NCBI GenBank assembly: GCA_034931985.1
Contig: JAYGHB010000008.1
Coordinates: forward strand, 48,747-112,746
Direction: 5' to 3'
DNA length: 64,000 nt
DNA from: Halotia wernerae
Lineage (GTDB): Bacteria > Cyanobacteriota > Cyanobacteriia > Cyanobacteriales > Nostocaceae
Below, piece after piece: positions 1-8,658 of the stretch. A program made the position numbers and the translations under genes. The notes under the pieces are model-generated. The model was not told where the DNA came from and made no database searches. It worked only from the letters and a program-made list of their open reading frames with translations. The first letter of the stretch is position 1; every line of letters begins with the position of its first letter.

Positions 1-1
1 T

Positions 2-1024
2 ATTGACTTAATTTGGGAACGTGCAACTTTTGTGGATGCTCACACTCTAGATTTAGATGGTCGTAAAGTTACAGCAGACAAAGTTTTAATTTCAGTGGGA
101 GGAAAACCCAATAAACCCAACATTCCAGGGATAGAATACGCCATTACATCCCGCGAGATGTTTCACTTACCCTATCTGCCGAAGCGTTTGGTAATTATTG
201 GCGGCGGTTACATTGGCACAGAATTTTCGAGCATGATGCACGCTTTAGGCTGCGAGGTCACGGCGATCGAAGTAGATGGGATGATTTTATCAGGGTTTGA
301 TGATGATATTCGCTCCCGTGTACAACAGAGTTTAAGCAAACGAGGAGTTCGATTTATTCTCAATAGCACTGCTCAAGAAATTACATTATCCGAAGATAGT
401 TTGCTGTTGACTACTGCTGGTAAGTCTCAAAAAACTATCACCGCAGACACTATTCTAGTTGCCACAGGTTACACTCCAAATACCAAAAATCTCGGTTTAG
501 AAAAAGCTGGAGTGGAACTTGGCGAACGAGGTGCAATCAAAGTAGATGAATATTACTGCACCACCCAAGAAAACATTTTTGCCGTAGGTGACTGCATCGA
601 CCGTGTACAATTAACCCCAGTTGCCAAGGCAGAAGGTATTGCCTTTGCGAATACAGTTTTTGGCAACAAGCCGCAAAAACTAAATTATGATTATGTACCC
701 TCTGCTGTTTTTTGCCGCCCGGAAGCAGCTAGTGTAGGAATGACCGAGGCAAAAGCGCGGGAAAAACTGGGTGAATCTGTGGAATGCTATTGCACCAACT
801 TCCAACCGCTGTTGTATGCGTTAACTACAGAGGATCAGCTAACCACAATTAAATTAGTAGTAAATAGCGCTTCTGGGAAAGTTTTGGGCGCTCACATGGT
901 AGGTGATCATGCAGCAGATATCATTCAAAGTCTGGGGGTAGCAATTCGCAAGGGTATTACTAAACAAGAATTGGATGACACTATCGGTATTCATCCCACC
1001 ACAGCAGAAGAGTTTTTATCGTGA
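2..1024 (+). CDS. gor: Glutathione reductase, 3' part (starts before the window)
   Basis: The reading frame is open from the left edge, so the gene is cut there. About 340 residues remain of a family that usually has about 450, so the FAD-binding N-terminus and redox-active disulfide are missing. Visible are the second dinucleotide-binding fold with GGGYIG, the FAD motif ending in FAVGDC, and the dimerisation domain ending in HPTTAEEF, which holds the catalytic His-Glu pair. The enzyme reduces oxidised glutathione with a nicotinamide cofactor in the cytosol. The end of the second beta strand of the cofactor fold reads AIEVDG and lacks the paired arginines that usually hold the NADPH phosphate. 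The HPTTAEEF ending favours glutathione reductase over mercuric or lipoamide relatives, but the missing half limits certainty. Confidence 0.85.
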   Translation: MDLIWERATFVDAHTLDLDGRKVTADKVLISVGGKPNKPNIPGIEYAITSREMFHLPYLPKRLVIIGGGYIGTEFSSMMHALGCEVTAIEVDGMILSGFDDDIRSRVQQSLSKRGVRFILNSTAQEITLSEDSLLLTTAGKSQKTITADTILVATGYTPNTKNLGLEKAGVELGERGAIKVDEYYCTTQENIFAVGDCIDRVQLTPVAKAEGIAFANTVFGNKPQKLNYDYVPSAVFCRPEAASVGMTEAKAREKLGESVECYCTNFQPLLYALTTEDQLTTIKLVVNSASGKVLGAHMVGDHAADIIQSLGVAIRKGITKQELDDTIGIHPTTAEEFLS

Positions 1025-1170
1025 AAAACAGGGCATTGGGCATTGGGAAGAAGAGGCAGAGAGAGGGGCAGGGTGCGGAGCGCAGAAGGGCTGGACTCAC
1101 CGCGCAACGCAGTGGCTCCCCAACCTACTTTTTGAGTTTGAGTTTGAAAACACGCCCTAGCCCCTAGGCA

Positions 1171-3516
1171 TTATGTAGTGGTTTCTGGATTGGTTCCCGT
1201 CCAAGGTGTGGTGGGAGTATCGGAATCTTCTAAAGACAATGTATGCATTGATGGTTCGTCTTTTAGCACAAGATGAGTGTCTTGAGAATCGACTAACTTA
1301 TTAAGCGCTTCTAAAGGTTCTGATGCAGTTTGATATCGTTGTTTGAAATCGTCCAGCACCATTTGACTAAGAATATCAGCTAAGGAGCGACTTACCAGTG
1401 CTTTATCCCGCCATTTCACTTCTCCCTGAATATCTCTATTCAATTCGTGGGGTGGAATACCAGTCAAGGCTTTAATACCAATCATGCCGACTGCATAGAT
1501 GTCACTATTGTATTGGGGTCGTCCAAAACATTGTTCACTTGGTGCATAACCTTTAGTACCAATGCCAATTGTGAAAGGAGTTTGCTCTTGATTGTCTTGT
1601 TGTGGTGTAGAGACTTGTTTAACAGCACCAAAGTCAATTAATACAAGTTTACGATCTGAGTGTCGTCTGATGATGTTGGTTGGTTTAATATCCCGGTGAA
1701 TCACACCATGTTCATGAACAAATGTTAATGTTTGTAATAAGTCCCGGACAATATTAATAACTGTAATTTCTTCTAAAGCTCTGCCTGACGGTAATTCATG
1801 GTTAAGAGGATGACCAATTATGTATTCTTGCACTAAATAGAATTGTTCATCTTGTTCAAAATAAGCCAAAAGCTGAGGGATTTGGTTGTGTGTTCCCAAG
1901 TTTTCCAGGGTTTGTGCCTCTGAGTGAAATAAACGTCTGGCAAGTTCTAACCCTTTGGAGTGACTATGAGCTGGTTTTAGTTGCTTAACAACGCATTGTG
2001 GGTTTCCAGGACGTTGGGTATCTTCGGCAATATAGGTTTCGCTAAATCCACCTGAACCCAGAACTTTGACAATTTTGTAGCGTCCAGCAAGTATTTTACC
2101 TGATACTGCTAAATCTCTTTGCTGGAGCAAGTCCTGGAGGTCATATTGTTGGCTGATAATTTCTTGAACAACGGGGGAAGTTTTATATTTCTGAAATATG
2201 CCTATTAATTGGCGTGTTCTCATTTTTTCTCTAGCTACTTCGGTTCCCAGATAAGATAGCCCGCTAAGAGCGATCGCAATCATTGGTATAGTAGTTGGAA
2301 AAATCAATTGACTATGTATAAAGCTGCCATAGCTCAACCCTCCCCAAATCACAGCTAAGACAATGCTGTAAGTAAATCTAGTGAGACCTCGTTTGCTCCT
2401 AGTAATTAATAATGCTGCAGTACCAACTAATACCAGTACAAATAAACCCCGCAGAGGTAAATTTTTAATTGCTTGAGCGATCGCTTTACCTGTGATTAAA
2501 GTTGCGATCGCATTGGCGTGAATTTCCACCCCTGACATGCGTCCAGAGCCTTGGCCAATAGCCACTGCATGATAATCATTACTCAACTTGTCTGTAGCAC
2601 CAATCAAAACTATCTTGTCTTTAAAAATCTTTCCTTGTTGCAAATAAGTATCCCAATTTTCTTGATCGAGTACATACCACAAGGGAATCGCTTCAAATGT
2701 ACCCGCAGACCCCCAAAAATTAATGCGATCGCCCTTTGTTGGGGGATAATTGACTTGTGCTGTTCTTAGCACCGCTTCATCAAAAGAGGGGATTTTTACT
2801 GATAGCGTATTATCTTCAGCTACTAGCTTAGAAAACTCGCTGGCTAATCTGTGAACTTTACCGTCTACTTCTAAGGGAAAATTCACCGTACCCATCGATA
2901 CCGAACCAGTGAGAAACATCTGTTGAGGCGGACTCAACTGCATAAATGTTCCTTGGTGGGTGTCAAAATTTTCGTAGAGCGCTCCTAAGGTAACTTTACT
3001 ACCGTATTTTTTTAATACTGCCTGGAGTTGGCGATCGTCCTCTCTACCATAGCTGCTTGGTGTATCAAAAATCATGTCTAATGCCACAGAACTTGCACCA
3101 GCCTTGACCAATTTTTGAATAATTTTAGCGTATGCAGCCCGTTTAAAGGGAAATGATTTCAGTGTTTCTAAGTAGGCGTAATGTTGTGGATCTGCTTGAT
3201 AGTACTGTTCGGGAACTGAGATTGACTGATCGTCAATTGCTAAAATCACAATCTTTTCTGGAGGAATCATTGGTTCACGCAATTGAAAAAATGCGGAAAT
3301 TGCCTGATTTTCCATTAATTGAACCAAGTCGAAACCAGAAGCAGTCAGTAATGCGGCTCCAATTACTAAAGTACCAGTGAACAGATGACCTAAGCGCGCC
3401 ATAAGCTGATATTGGCGTGCTGGTGCTGTCAGAGTTACTTTTGTTGGTTTACTTGACGCTATATGGGCAGTAGAGACATGATTTTTAGTTAATCTAGATG
3501 TAGGTTCTTCTGCCAT
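1171..3516 (-). CDS. CHASE2-domain membrane serine/threonine protein kinase
   Basis: This 781-residue protein has a short cytosolic N-terminus and a transmembrane segment near residues 43-65. An extracytoplasmic CHASE2 sensor follows (start marked by ILAIDDQSIS), then three closely spaced membrane helices around residues 350-427. A cytoplasmic kinase domain occupies roughly the last 300 residues. The kinase looks active: glycine loop LGSGGFSETY, lysine in CVVKQLKP, catalytic HRDIKPTN and metal-binding DFGAVKQ are all present. This CHASE2-kinase layout is common in filamentous cyanobacteria, and the ligand is not known. The gene stands alone and converges with the gor gene. The ATG start gives a complete N-terminal helix. 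The last 40 or so residues are a Ser/Thr-rich tail. Confidence 0.9.
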   Translation of the reverse strand: MAEEPTSRLTKNHVSTAHIASSKPTKVTLTAPARQYQLMARLGHLFTGTLVIGAALLTASGFDLVQLMENQAISAFFQLREPMIPPEKIVILAIDDQSISVPEQYYQADPQHYAYLETLKSFPFKRAAYAKIIQKLVKAGASSVALDMIFDTPSSYGREDDRQLQAVLKKYGSKVTLGALYENFDTHQGTFMQLSPPQQMFLTGSVSMGTVNFPLEVDGKVHRLASEFSKLVAEDNTLSVKIPSFDEAVLRTAQVNYPPTKGDRINFWGSAGTFEAIPLWYVLDQENWDTYLQQGKIFKDKIVLIGATDKLSNDYHAVAIGQGSGRMSGVEIHANAIATLITGKAIAQAIKNLPLRGLFVLVLVGTAALLITRSKRGLTRFTYSIVLAVIWGGLSYGSFIHSQLIFPTTIPMIAIALSGLSYLGTEVAREKMRTRQLIGIFQKYKTSPVVQEIISQQYDLQDLLQQRDLAVSGKILAGRYKIVKVLGSGGFSETYIAEDTQRPGNPQCVVKQLKPAHSHSKGLELARRLFHSEAQTLENLGTHNQIPQLLAYFEQDEQFYLVQEYIIGHPLNHELPSGRALEEITVINIVRDLLQTLTFVHEHGVIHRDIKPTNIIRRHSDRKLVLIDFGAVKQVSTPQQDNQEQTPFTIGIGTKGYAPSEQCFGRPQYNSDIYAVGMIGIKALTGIPPHELNRDIQGEVKWRDKALVSRSLADILSQMVLDDFKQRYQTASEPLEALNKLVDSQDTHLVLKDEPSMHTLSLEDSDTPTTPWTGTNPETTT

Positions 3517-4251
3517 ATCATGTTAATAATTGGTTTACACACAACTCTATTTATTTACTTGAGTCCCTTTTGACTGCAAACACATTGAAGTAAGAATTAA
3601 ATGAGAATCTTATACTTTTGTAATATATCTTCTATTCCTCACAAAACTCGGCTTATCAAACCTCTAATCAATAAATTTTCAACCCAGTTAAGCCCTAATT
3701 GGTTCTGTGAGTAATATTTCAGCAGTGATTGTTTCACAGGTCTAAGCCGGAAATCCTCCGACTTAGCATTGAGTTGTACCTGGATTATTGTGGACTACTC
3801 AAACCAGCAGGATATCTCCGAAAAGGAGTCTCAGCAGAGCTTGCTTAAGGACAACTTATGCTTCTTGGATAACACTGATATTTTTCATAAAGCTTGTTAT
3901 TTTATTGACTGCAAAAACTATAGATGGTCATAAATCTATATCCTACCCCAATACTTAGGATTTATCTCTTTAGGAGTAAACTTGACTGTTGTATAGCTAA
4001 GAATGCTGTTACTCAGTCAGTTTTATTGGTAGATTTTGATCATGGAGTGTTTCTGATAGTGTTGGGCGTGAAAAGGTGTAACGCTCAACAGCTTAAATCT
4101 AATCTTGCAGCCGATTTTATGCTTTGAAAGAGGTAAGATATAGGCTATACCTGAAAAGCTGCTTTAAAGATATTAGCAAAATTATCATTTGAGAGTTGCT
4201 ATAATCTATTGTTCAATCTAAATTCTTTTATATTATTAGGTGTAATTTTTT
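3517..4251. other. Intergenic region, 735 bp, between divergent kinase and LabA-like genes
   Basis: No convincing gene is present. A 67-codon frame at 3924-4127 has neither a ribosome site nor a recognisable product. The region holds a 10-bp stem with one mismatch at 3742-3766 (CTAAGCCGGA, five-base loop, TCCGACTTAG) and a small CTCC/GGAG hairpin at 3816-3828. It must carry the promoters of both flanking genes. A non-coding RNA between 3640 and 3880 is possible but unproven. Confidence 0.4.
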
Positions 4252-4773
4252 ATGGGTTCTCCAATGAATCGTCTGTCTATTTTTGTAGACGGAAACAATA
4301 TGTTCTATGCTCAACAAAAAAATGGCTGGTTTTTTGATCCCCGGCGAGTCTTAGAATACTTCAAACACGAGCAATCAGACACAACGTTAATCAATGCATT
4401 CTGGTACACTGGCTTAAAAGACCCACAAGATCAACGAGGTTTCAGAGATGCTCTTATAAGTTTAGGATATACAGTCAGAACTAAAATTCTTAAAGAATAT
4501 TATGATGATTCATCCGGACGATATTCACAAAAAGCCAATTTAGATATTGAAATTGTTGTAGATATGTTTAATACCGTAGATCAGTACGACAGAGTAGTTT
4601 TATTCAGCGGTGATGGAGATTTTGAAAGAGCAATCGAACTTTTAAGATCAAAGAATACACATATTACAGTAGTATCAACAGAAGGCATGATAGCCAGGGA
4701 ATTACGTAATGCTACGGATAGATATATAGATTTAAACGATATTAGAGACCGGATAGAAAAAGTAGAAGGTTAA
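4252..4773 (+). CDS. LabA-like NYN-domain protein (DUF88)
   Basis: This 173-residue protein is one NYN/PIN-like nuclease domain. The acidic residues expected to bind metal are visible in FVDGNNMFY near the N-terminus, in NLDIEIVVDM in the middle and in FSGDGDFERAI near residue 120. In Synechococcus the related LabA acts in circadian output, and other family members are thought to cleave RNA. Which role applies here cannot be told. The ATG at 4252 has AGGTG eight bases upstream. A second ATG four codons later would give a protein starting at MNRLSIF. The gene precedes leuA by 93 bp on the same strand, but no functional link is evident. Confidence 0.85.
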   Translation: MGSPMNRLSIFVDGNNMFYAQQKNGWFFDPRRVLEYFKHEQSDTTLINAFWYTGLKDPQDQRGFRDALISLGYTVRTKILKEYYDDSSGRYSQKANLDIEIVVDMFNTVDQYDRVVLFSGDGDFERAIELLRSKNTHITVVSTEGMIARELRNATDRYIDLNDIRDRIEKVEG

Positions 4774-4866
4774 TTTCCTTAACAATTATTTACAAAAGTA
4801 AGAGTAAAAAAAAACTAAGGTTCACGTTATTTTAAGCAAAAAATTACAACTAAACAACGAGCTAAA

Positions 4867-6471
4867 ATGACAAATAAACCAGAACAAATCATCATTTTTG
4901 ATACTACACTTCGAGATGGAGAGCAGTGTCCGGGAGCAACACTAAATATAGACGAAAAGCTGACGATCGCCAAACAACTAGCACGTTTGGGTGTAGATGT
5001 AATTGAGGCAGGTTTTGCCTTTGCCAGTCCGGGAGATTTTGAGGCAGTCAACAAGATTGCTCAAATTGTGGGAACAGAAGATGGCCCGACAATTTGTAGT
5101 TTGGCTAGAGCGAAGCACGATGATATCAAAGCAGCCGCCGAAGCGATTAAACCAGCTGCTCATAGGAGGATTCATACCTTTATTGCCACTTCTGATATTC
5201 ATCTGAAATACAAACTCAAAAAAACAAAGTCAGAAGTAGTGGCGATCGCCGAAGAAATGGTAGCTTATGCTAAAAGTTTTGTTAATGATATAGAATTTTC
5301 CCCCGAAGATGCCGGACGTTCTGATCCAGAATTTCTTTACCAAGTATTAGAGCGAGCGATCGCAGCTGGCGCAACAACAGTTAATATTCCTGACACAGTA
5401 GGCTACACTACCCCCAGTGAATTTGGGGCAATAATTAAGGGTATTAAAGACAATGTTCCTAATATTGACCAAGCGATCATTTCTGTCCACGGACATAATG
5501 ATTTAGGTTTAGCAGTTGCTAACTTCTTAGAAGCTGTGAAAAACGGCGCACGGCAATTAGAATGTACCATTAATGGAATTGGTGAACGGGCAGGAAATGC
5601 AGCTTTAGAAGAATTGGTGATGGCTTTGCATGTCCGGCGACAATACTTCAATCCCTTCTTAGGAAAACCAGCAGATTCTGAAGAATCCCTGACAAATATC
5701 GACACCCGTCAAATTTACAAAACTTCGCGTTTAGTTTCCAATTTGACGGGGATGTTAGTGCAACCCAATAAAGCCATAGTAGGAGCAAACGCCTTTGCTC
5801 ATGAGTCTGGCATTCACCAAGATGGGGTATTAAAAAATAAGCTCACCTACGAAATTATGGATGCTCAATTGATTGGCTTGACAGACAATCAAATAGTCTT
5901 AGGCAAACATTCAGGTAGGAATGCTTTCCGCACTCGCTTAAAAGAATTGGGTTTTGAAATATCGGAAACTGAATTAAACAAAGCATTTGTTAAGTTTAAA
6001 GAAGTCGCTGATAAAAAGAAAGAAGTTTCTGATTGGGATTTAGAAGCGATCGTTAATGATGAAATCCAGCAAGCTCCCGATTTGTTCAGAGTAGAGTTGG
6101 TACAAGTTTCCTGTGGTAGCAACGCCAAACCTACAGCTACAGTTACCCTGCGTACCCCAGCAGGCGAAGAATTAACCGATGCAGCGATTGGTACGGGGCC
6201 AGTGGACGCTGTTTATAAAGCAATCAATCGTGTAGTCAACGTACCAAACCAGTTAATTGAGTTCTCTGTACAGTCAGTAACAGCAGGGATTGATGCCATT
6301 GGGGAAGTAACTATCCGTCTACGGCATGAATCTAGAGTATTTTCTGGTCATGCAGCGAACACAGATATCATTGTTGCTTCTGCTCAAGCCTACGTTAATG
6401 CACTCAATAGGTTATATGCATCTTTGCAAACAACCGAAAAGCAACAAGAAGTGATTGCAGAGAAAGTCTAA
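4867..6471 (+). CDS. leuA: 2-isopropylmalate synthase
   Basis: The enzyme condenses acetyl-CoA with 2-ketoisovalerate, the committed step of leucine synthesis. The TIM-barrel signature DTTLRDGEQ lies at about residues 12-20. The metal and substrate motifs HGHNDLGLAVAN and NGIGERAGNAALEE follow. The C-terminal allosteric LeuA dimer domain covers roughly residues 400-520 and is where leucine would inhibit. The 534-residue length is normal for the cyanobacterial enzyme and the whole frame is intact. There is no clear Shine-Dalgarno sequence upstream of the ATG. I see no leader peptide or T-box-like structure, so control is probably by feedback. Homocitrate synthase and citramalate synthase are relatives, but length and C-terminal domain favour LeuA. 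Confidence 0.93.
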   Translation: MTNKPEQIIIFDTTLRDGEQCPGATLNIDEKLTIAKQLARLGVDVIEAGFAFASPGDFEAVNKIAQIVGTEDGPTICSLARAKHDDIKAAAEAIKPAAHRRIHTFIATSDIHLKYKLKKTKSEVVAIAEEMVAYAKSFVNDIEFSPEDAGRSDPEFLYQVLERAIAAGATTVNIPDTVGYTTPSEFGAIIKGIKDNVPNIDQAIISVHGHNDLGLAVANFLEAVKNGARQLECTINGIGERAGNAALEELVMALHVRRQYFNPFLGKPADSEESLTNIDTRQIYKTSRLVSNLTGMLVQPNKAIVGANAFAHESGIHQDGVLKNKLTYEIMDAQLIGLTDNQIVLGKHSGRNAFRTRLKELGFEISETELNKAFVKFKEVADKKKEVSDWDLEAIVNDEIQQAPDLFRVELVQVSCGSNAKPTATVTLRTPAGEELTDAAIGTGPVDAVYKAINRVVNVPNQLIEFSVQSVTAGIDAIGEVTIRLRHESRVFSGHAANTDIIVASAQAYVNALNRLYASLQTTEKQQEVIAEKV

Positions 6472-6710
6472 AAGAGGCAGGGGAAGCAGGGGAGCAGCAC
6501 TTCGGCTTACTTCGGCTACGCTCAGTACAAGACGCTCAGTGACCAGGGAGCAGAGGAGCAGGGGAGAAGAAGAGTTTTTCCCCTCTGCCCCGGTTGTTGA
6601 GTTTCGACTACGCGGTAGTTGAGCGTAGTCGAAACTACCGCCTCTTTTTCCCAATGCCCCATGCTCTATGCCCTATGCCCAATTTTTTTAGAGAATATTT
6701 TTGTAACTTT
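6472..6710. repeat. Nostoc-type intergenic repeat cluster with a 13-bp hairpin
   Basis: The gap between leuA and mtnA is filled with low-complexity repeat DNA. A purine-rich GGGGAGCAG-type run comes first. A perfect 13-bp stem follows at 6600-6612 and 6624-6636 (AGTTTCGACTACG and its complement, 11-base loop). The end is a run of CCCAATG/CCCTATG heptamers up to about 6680. Repeats of this kind recur in Nostoc genomes. An open frame runs through them into mtnA, but the mtnA family starts only at 6711. Confidence 0.6.
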
Positions 6711-7772
6711 ATGACAAATTCCCCAAACCAAGTTTATCCGGTGATTTGGCACAACGATTCGGTGTCATTAATTGACCAAACTCGTTTACCTAACGAATAT
6801 GCTTTTGTGGAAATTCACCGCAGTGAAGACATGGCACGGGCAATTAAAACTATGATTGTGCGTGGTGCGCCAGCAATTGGTGTGGCTGCGGCTTATGGCG
6901 TGTATCTAGGAGCCAGAGAAATTGAAACAAGCGATCGCCACGATTTCTTAGAAAATTTAGACAAAGTAGCCCAATTATTACGTTCCACTCGTCCAACGGC
7001 GGTGAATCTATTTTGGGCAATTGGCCGGATGCTCAAAACTGCTTACGAAACCCTAGGAACAGTAGAACAAATTAAACAAACTCTCTTCCAAACAGCCCAA
7101 GATATCAATACCGAAGACTTGCAAACTTGTCAGGCGATCGGCGATCATGGCTTAGCAGCATTGCCTACTACTCCCCAAAAGCTGACTATACTTACTCACT
7201 GTAATGCTGGGGCGTTAGCTACGGCTGGTTATGGCACTGCTTTAGGCGTAGTACGTTCCGCCTGGAGAGAAGGCCGTCTAGAGCGTGTTTTTGCCGATGA
7301 AACCCGTCCCCGTTTGCAAGGTGCAAAACTCACAGCCTGGGAATGTGTTCAAGAAGGTATTCCAGTTACAGTAATTACTGATAATATGGCAGCTCATTGC
7401 ATGAAACAGAATTTAATTCATGCTGTAGTTGTTGGTGCCGATAGAATTGCTGCTAACGGTGATACTGCTAATAAAATCGGTACTTATAGCGTGGCGATCG
7501 CAGCTAAAGCACATAATATCCCCTTCTTTGTTGCTGCTCCCCTTTCTACGATTGATTTTGAATTACCTGATGGTAGCCAAATCCCTATTGAAGAGCGCAA
7601 TCCAGAAGAAATATACCAAATCGGTGATACTATCCTCACACCATCTAGTGTAGATTTTTACAACCCAGCTTTTGATGTTACTCCCGCCGAGTTAATTACA
7701 GCCATAGTTACAGAAAATGGGGCATTTACTCCTAGTGAATTAGCACAATCACAAGTCAAACAAATGGTTTAA
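6711..7772 (+). CDS. mtnA: S-methyl-5-thioribose-1-phosphate isomerase
   Basis: MtnA converts methylthioribose-1-phosphate to methylthioribulose-1-phosphate in the methionine salvage pathway. The protein is related to eIF2B. Family motifs present are VRGAPAIGVAAAYG near the N-terminus, CNAGALATAGYG with the catalytic cysteine, and ADRIAANGDTANKIGTY with the catalytic aspartate. Starting at the ATG of MTNSPNQ gives 353 residues, the usual family length. The reading frame continues upstream to 6594, but that part is translated intergenic repeat, so the longer start is rejected. No other salvage genes are next to it. A strong hairpin follows 17 bp after the stop codon. Confidence 0.92.
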   Translation: MTNSPNQVYPVIWHNDSVSLIDQTRLPNEYAFVEIHRSEDMARAIKTMIVRGAPAIGVAAAYGVYLGAREIETSDRHDFLENLDKVAQLLRSTRPTAVNLFWAIGRMLKTAYETLGTVEQIKQTLFQTAQDINTEDLQTCQAIGDHGLAALPTTPQKLTILTHCNAGALATAGYGTALGVVRSAWREGRLERVFADETRPRLQGAKLTAWECVQEGIPVTVITDNMAAHCMKQNLIHAVVVGADRIAANGDTANKIGTYSVAIAAKAHNIPFFVAAPLSTIDFELPDGSQIPIEERNPEEIYQIGDTILTPSSVDFYNPAFDVTPAELITAIVTENGAFTPSELAQSQVKQMV

Positions 7773-7788
7773 ATTACAGGTCAAAATT

Positions 7789-7839
7789 AAATAAGAACTA
7801 TGGACATAATCAAGGTAATTATGCCCATAGTTCTTATTT
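7789..7839 (+). terminator. Hairpin terminator candidate after mtnA
   Basis: A 22-bp inverted repeat with a single mismatch (arms 7789-7810 and 7818-7839) encloses a seven-base loop. It begins 17 bp after the mtnA stop. The stem is AT-rich and there is no long T run after it, so it may be an incomplete intrinsic terminator or an RNA 3'-end stabiliser. Confidence 0.55.
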
Positions 7840-8258
7840 ACATAAAATAATGATTGCCAGGAACTCAGCAGTCAGACTGTTTATCCTTAAGGTTGTTACA
7901 GATGACAGCAGGAGAAAGTAAGATTTATAGCCCTAATTTAGTGAACTGGTATTAAACCTGCATAAATAATAATAACCTCAGGCAGAAGAAAGACCAAGTT
8001 TTTATGCCTCGTGATCAACTAAAGTTCATGGTGCTTTCTATGAAAATAAGGCGTAGTTTATGGAAAAGATAGAATTTTAAATAAATCAGTCAATATATAC
8101 TTAACTATATAGCCAAAATTATATTATTTATGTCCAAACAATTAATTTTAAAGACTTGATTTATAAAAATCAAATTGTCACAATTAAAATATAGTTCAAT
8201 CTTAACTGAATACAGTCAATTGACAAAGTATAAACTCAAATTAAATAGCTAGGAAATT
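7840..8258. other. AT-rich intergenic region upstream of the nblA-like gene
   Basis: There is no gene here. The last 200 bp are very AT-rich and must contain the nblA-like promoter. TTGACA at 8220-8225 is a plausible -35 box, but no good -10 box sits 17 bp downstream of it. I looked for the NtcA pattern GTA-N8-TAC and did not find a clean copy. A short TTGATTT/AAATCAA stem lies near 8157-8174. Confidence 0.35.
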
Positions 8259-8456
8259 ATGAACTTTATAGAACTCACTCTAGAACAGCAGTTTAAACTA
8301 AAAGTTTTAGAAATCCATATTCAAGGCTTAAGTCAACAGCAAGCACAAAAATTATTACTTAAATTTGTGCAAATAGGCATGATTAAGGACAATATTATTA
8401 ATAATTATACACATAGCCAATCAATCCATATTGATATTAAGTCTAATTATCCATAA
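8259..8456 (+). CDS. nblA: NblA-like phycobilisome degradation adaptor
   Basis: This 65-residue protein matches the NblA pattern. A helix beginning ELTLEQQFKLKVLE occupies residues 5-18. A second helix, LSQQQAQKLLLKFV, lies at residues 24-37 and is followed by MIKDNII. In the family this helical pair dimerises, binds phycobilisome rods and guides them to Clp protease during nutrient starvation. Residues beyond about 46 form a short extra tail (about 20 residues) not expected in typical NblA. The start has AGGA four bases before ATG. The gene stands alone in AT-rich DNA, as nblA genes often do. The alternative is a diverged paralogue of the main NblA, which may lie elsewhere. Confidence 0.82.
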   Translation: MNFIELTLEQQFKLKVLEIHIQGLSQQQAQKLLLKFVQIGMIKDNIINNYTHSQSIHIDIKSNYP

Positions 8457-8658
8457 TTTAAACTTTAACTTTTGCATGAAAAATCATAACTGCTTAATCG
8501 GTCACAACATGACTTAGTAAAAGGTAAATAACTAATAATAAATTAATAAAAAGTTGATGTTGAAATAGCAAAAGCTAGCTCAAACCACCAATAGAAATGA
8601 GCCTAAACCTATCATTTAATTCACTTTTATAAAGAGAAGATGGCAGCGTATTACTACA

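Noticed and set aside
975..1160. 61-codon frame overlapping the end of gor
   Set aside because: It is out of frame with gor and then reads through intergenic repeat DNA, with no ribosome site or family motif.
2270..2510. GCGATCGC copies as a local repeat
   Set aside because: This is the genome-wide HIP1 octamer of cyanobacteria. It supports the host assignment but is not a local element.
3924..4127. 67-codon frame upstream of the LabA-like gene
   Set aside because: No ribosome site, AT-driven composition and no recognisable domain.
6594..6710. N-terminal extension of mtnA
   Set aside because: The added residues come from hairpin and heptamer repeat DNA, and the family start at 6711 gives the normal length.
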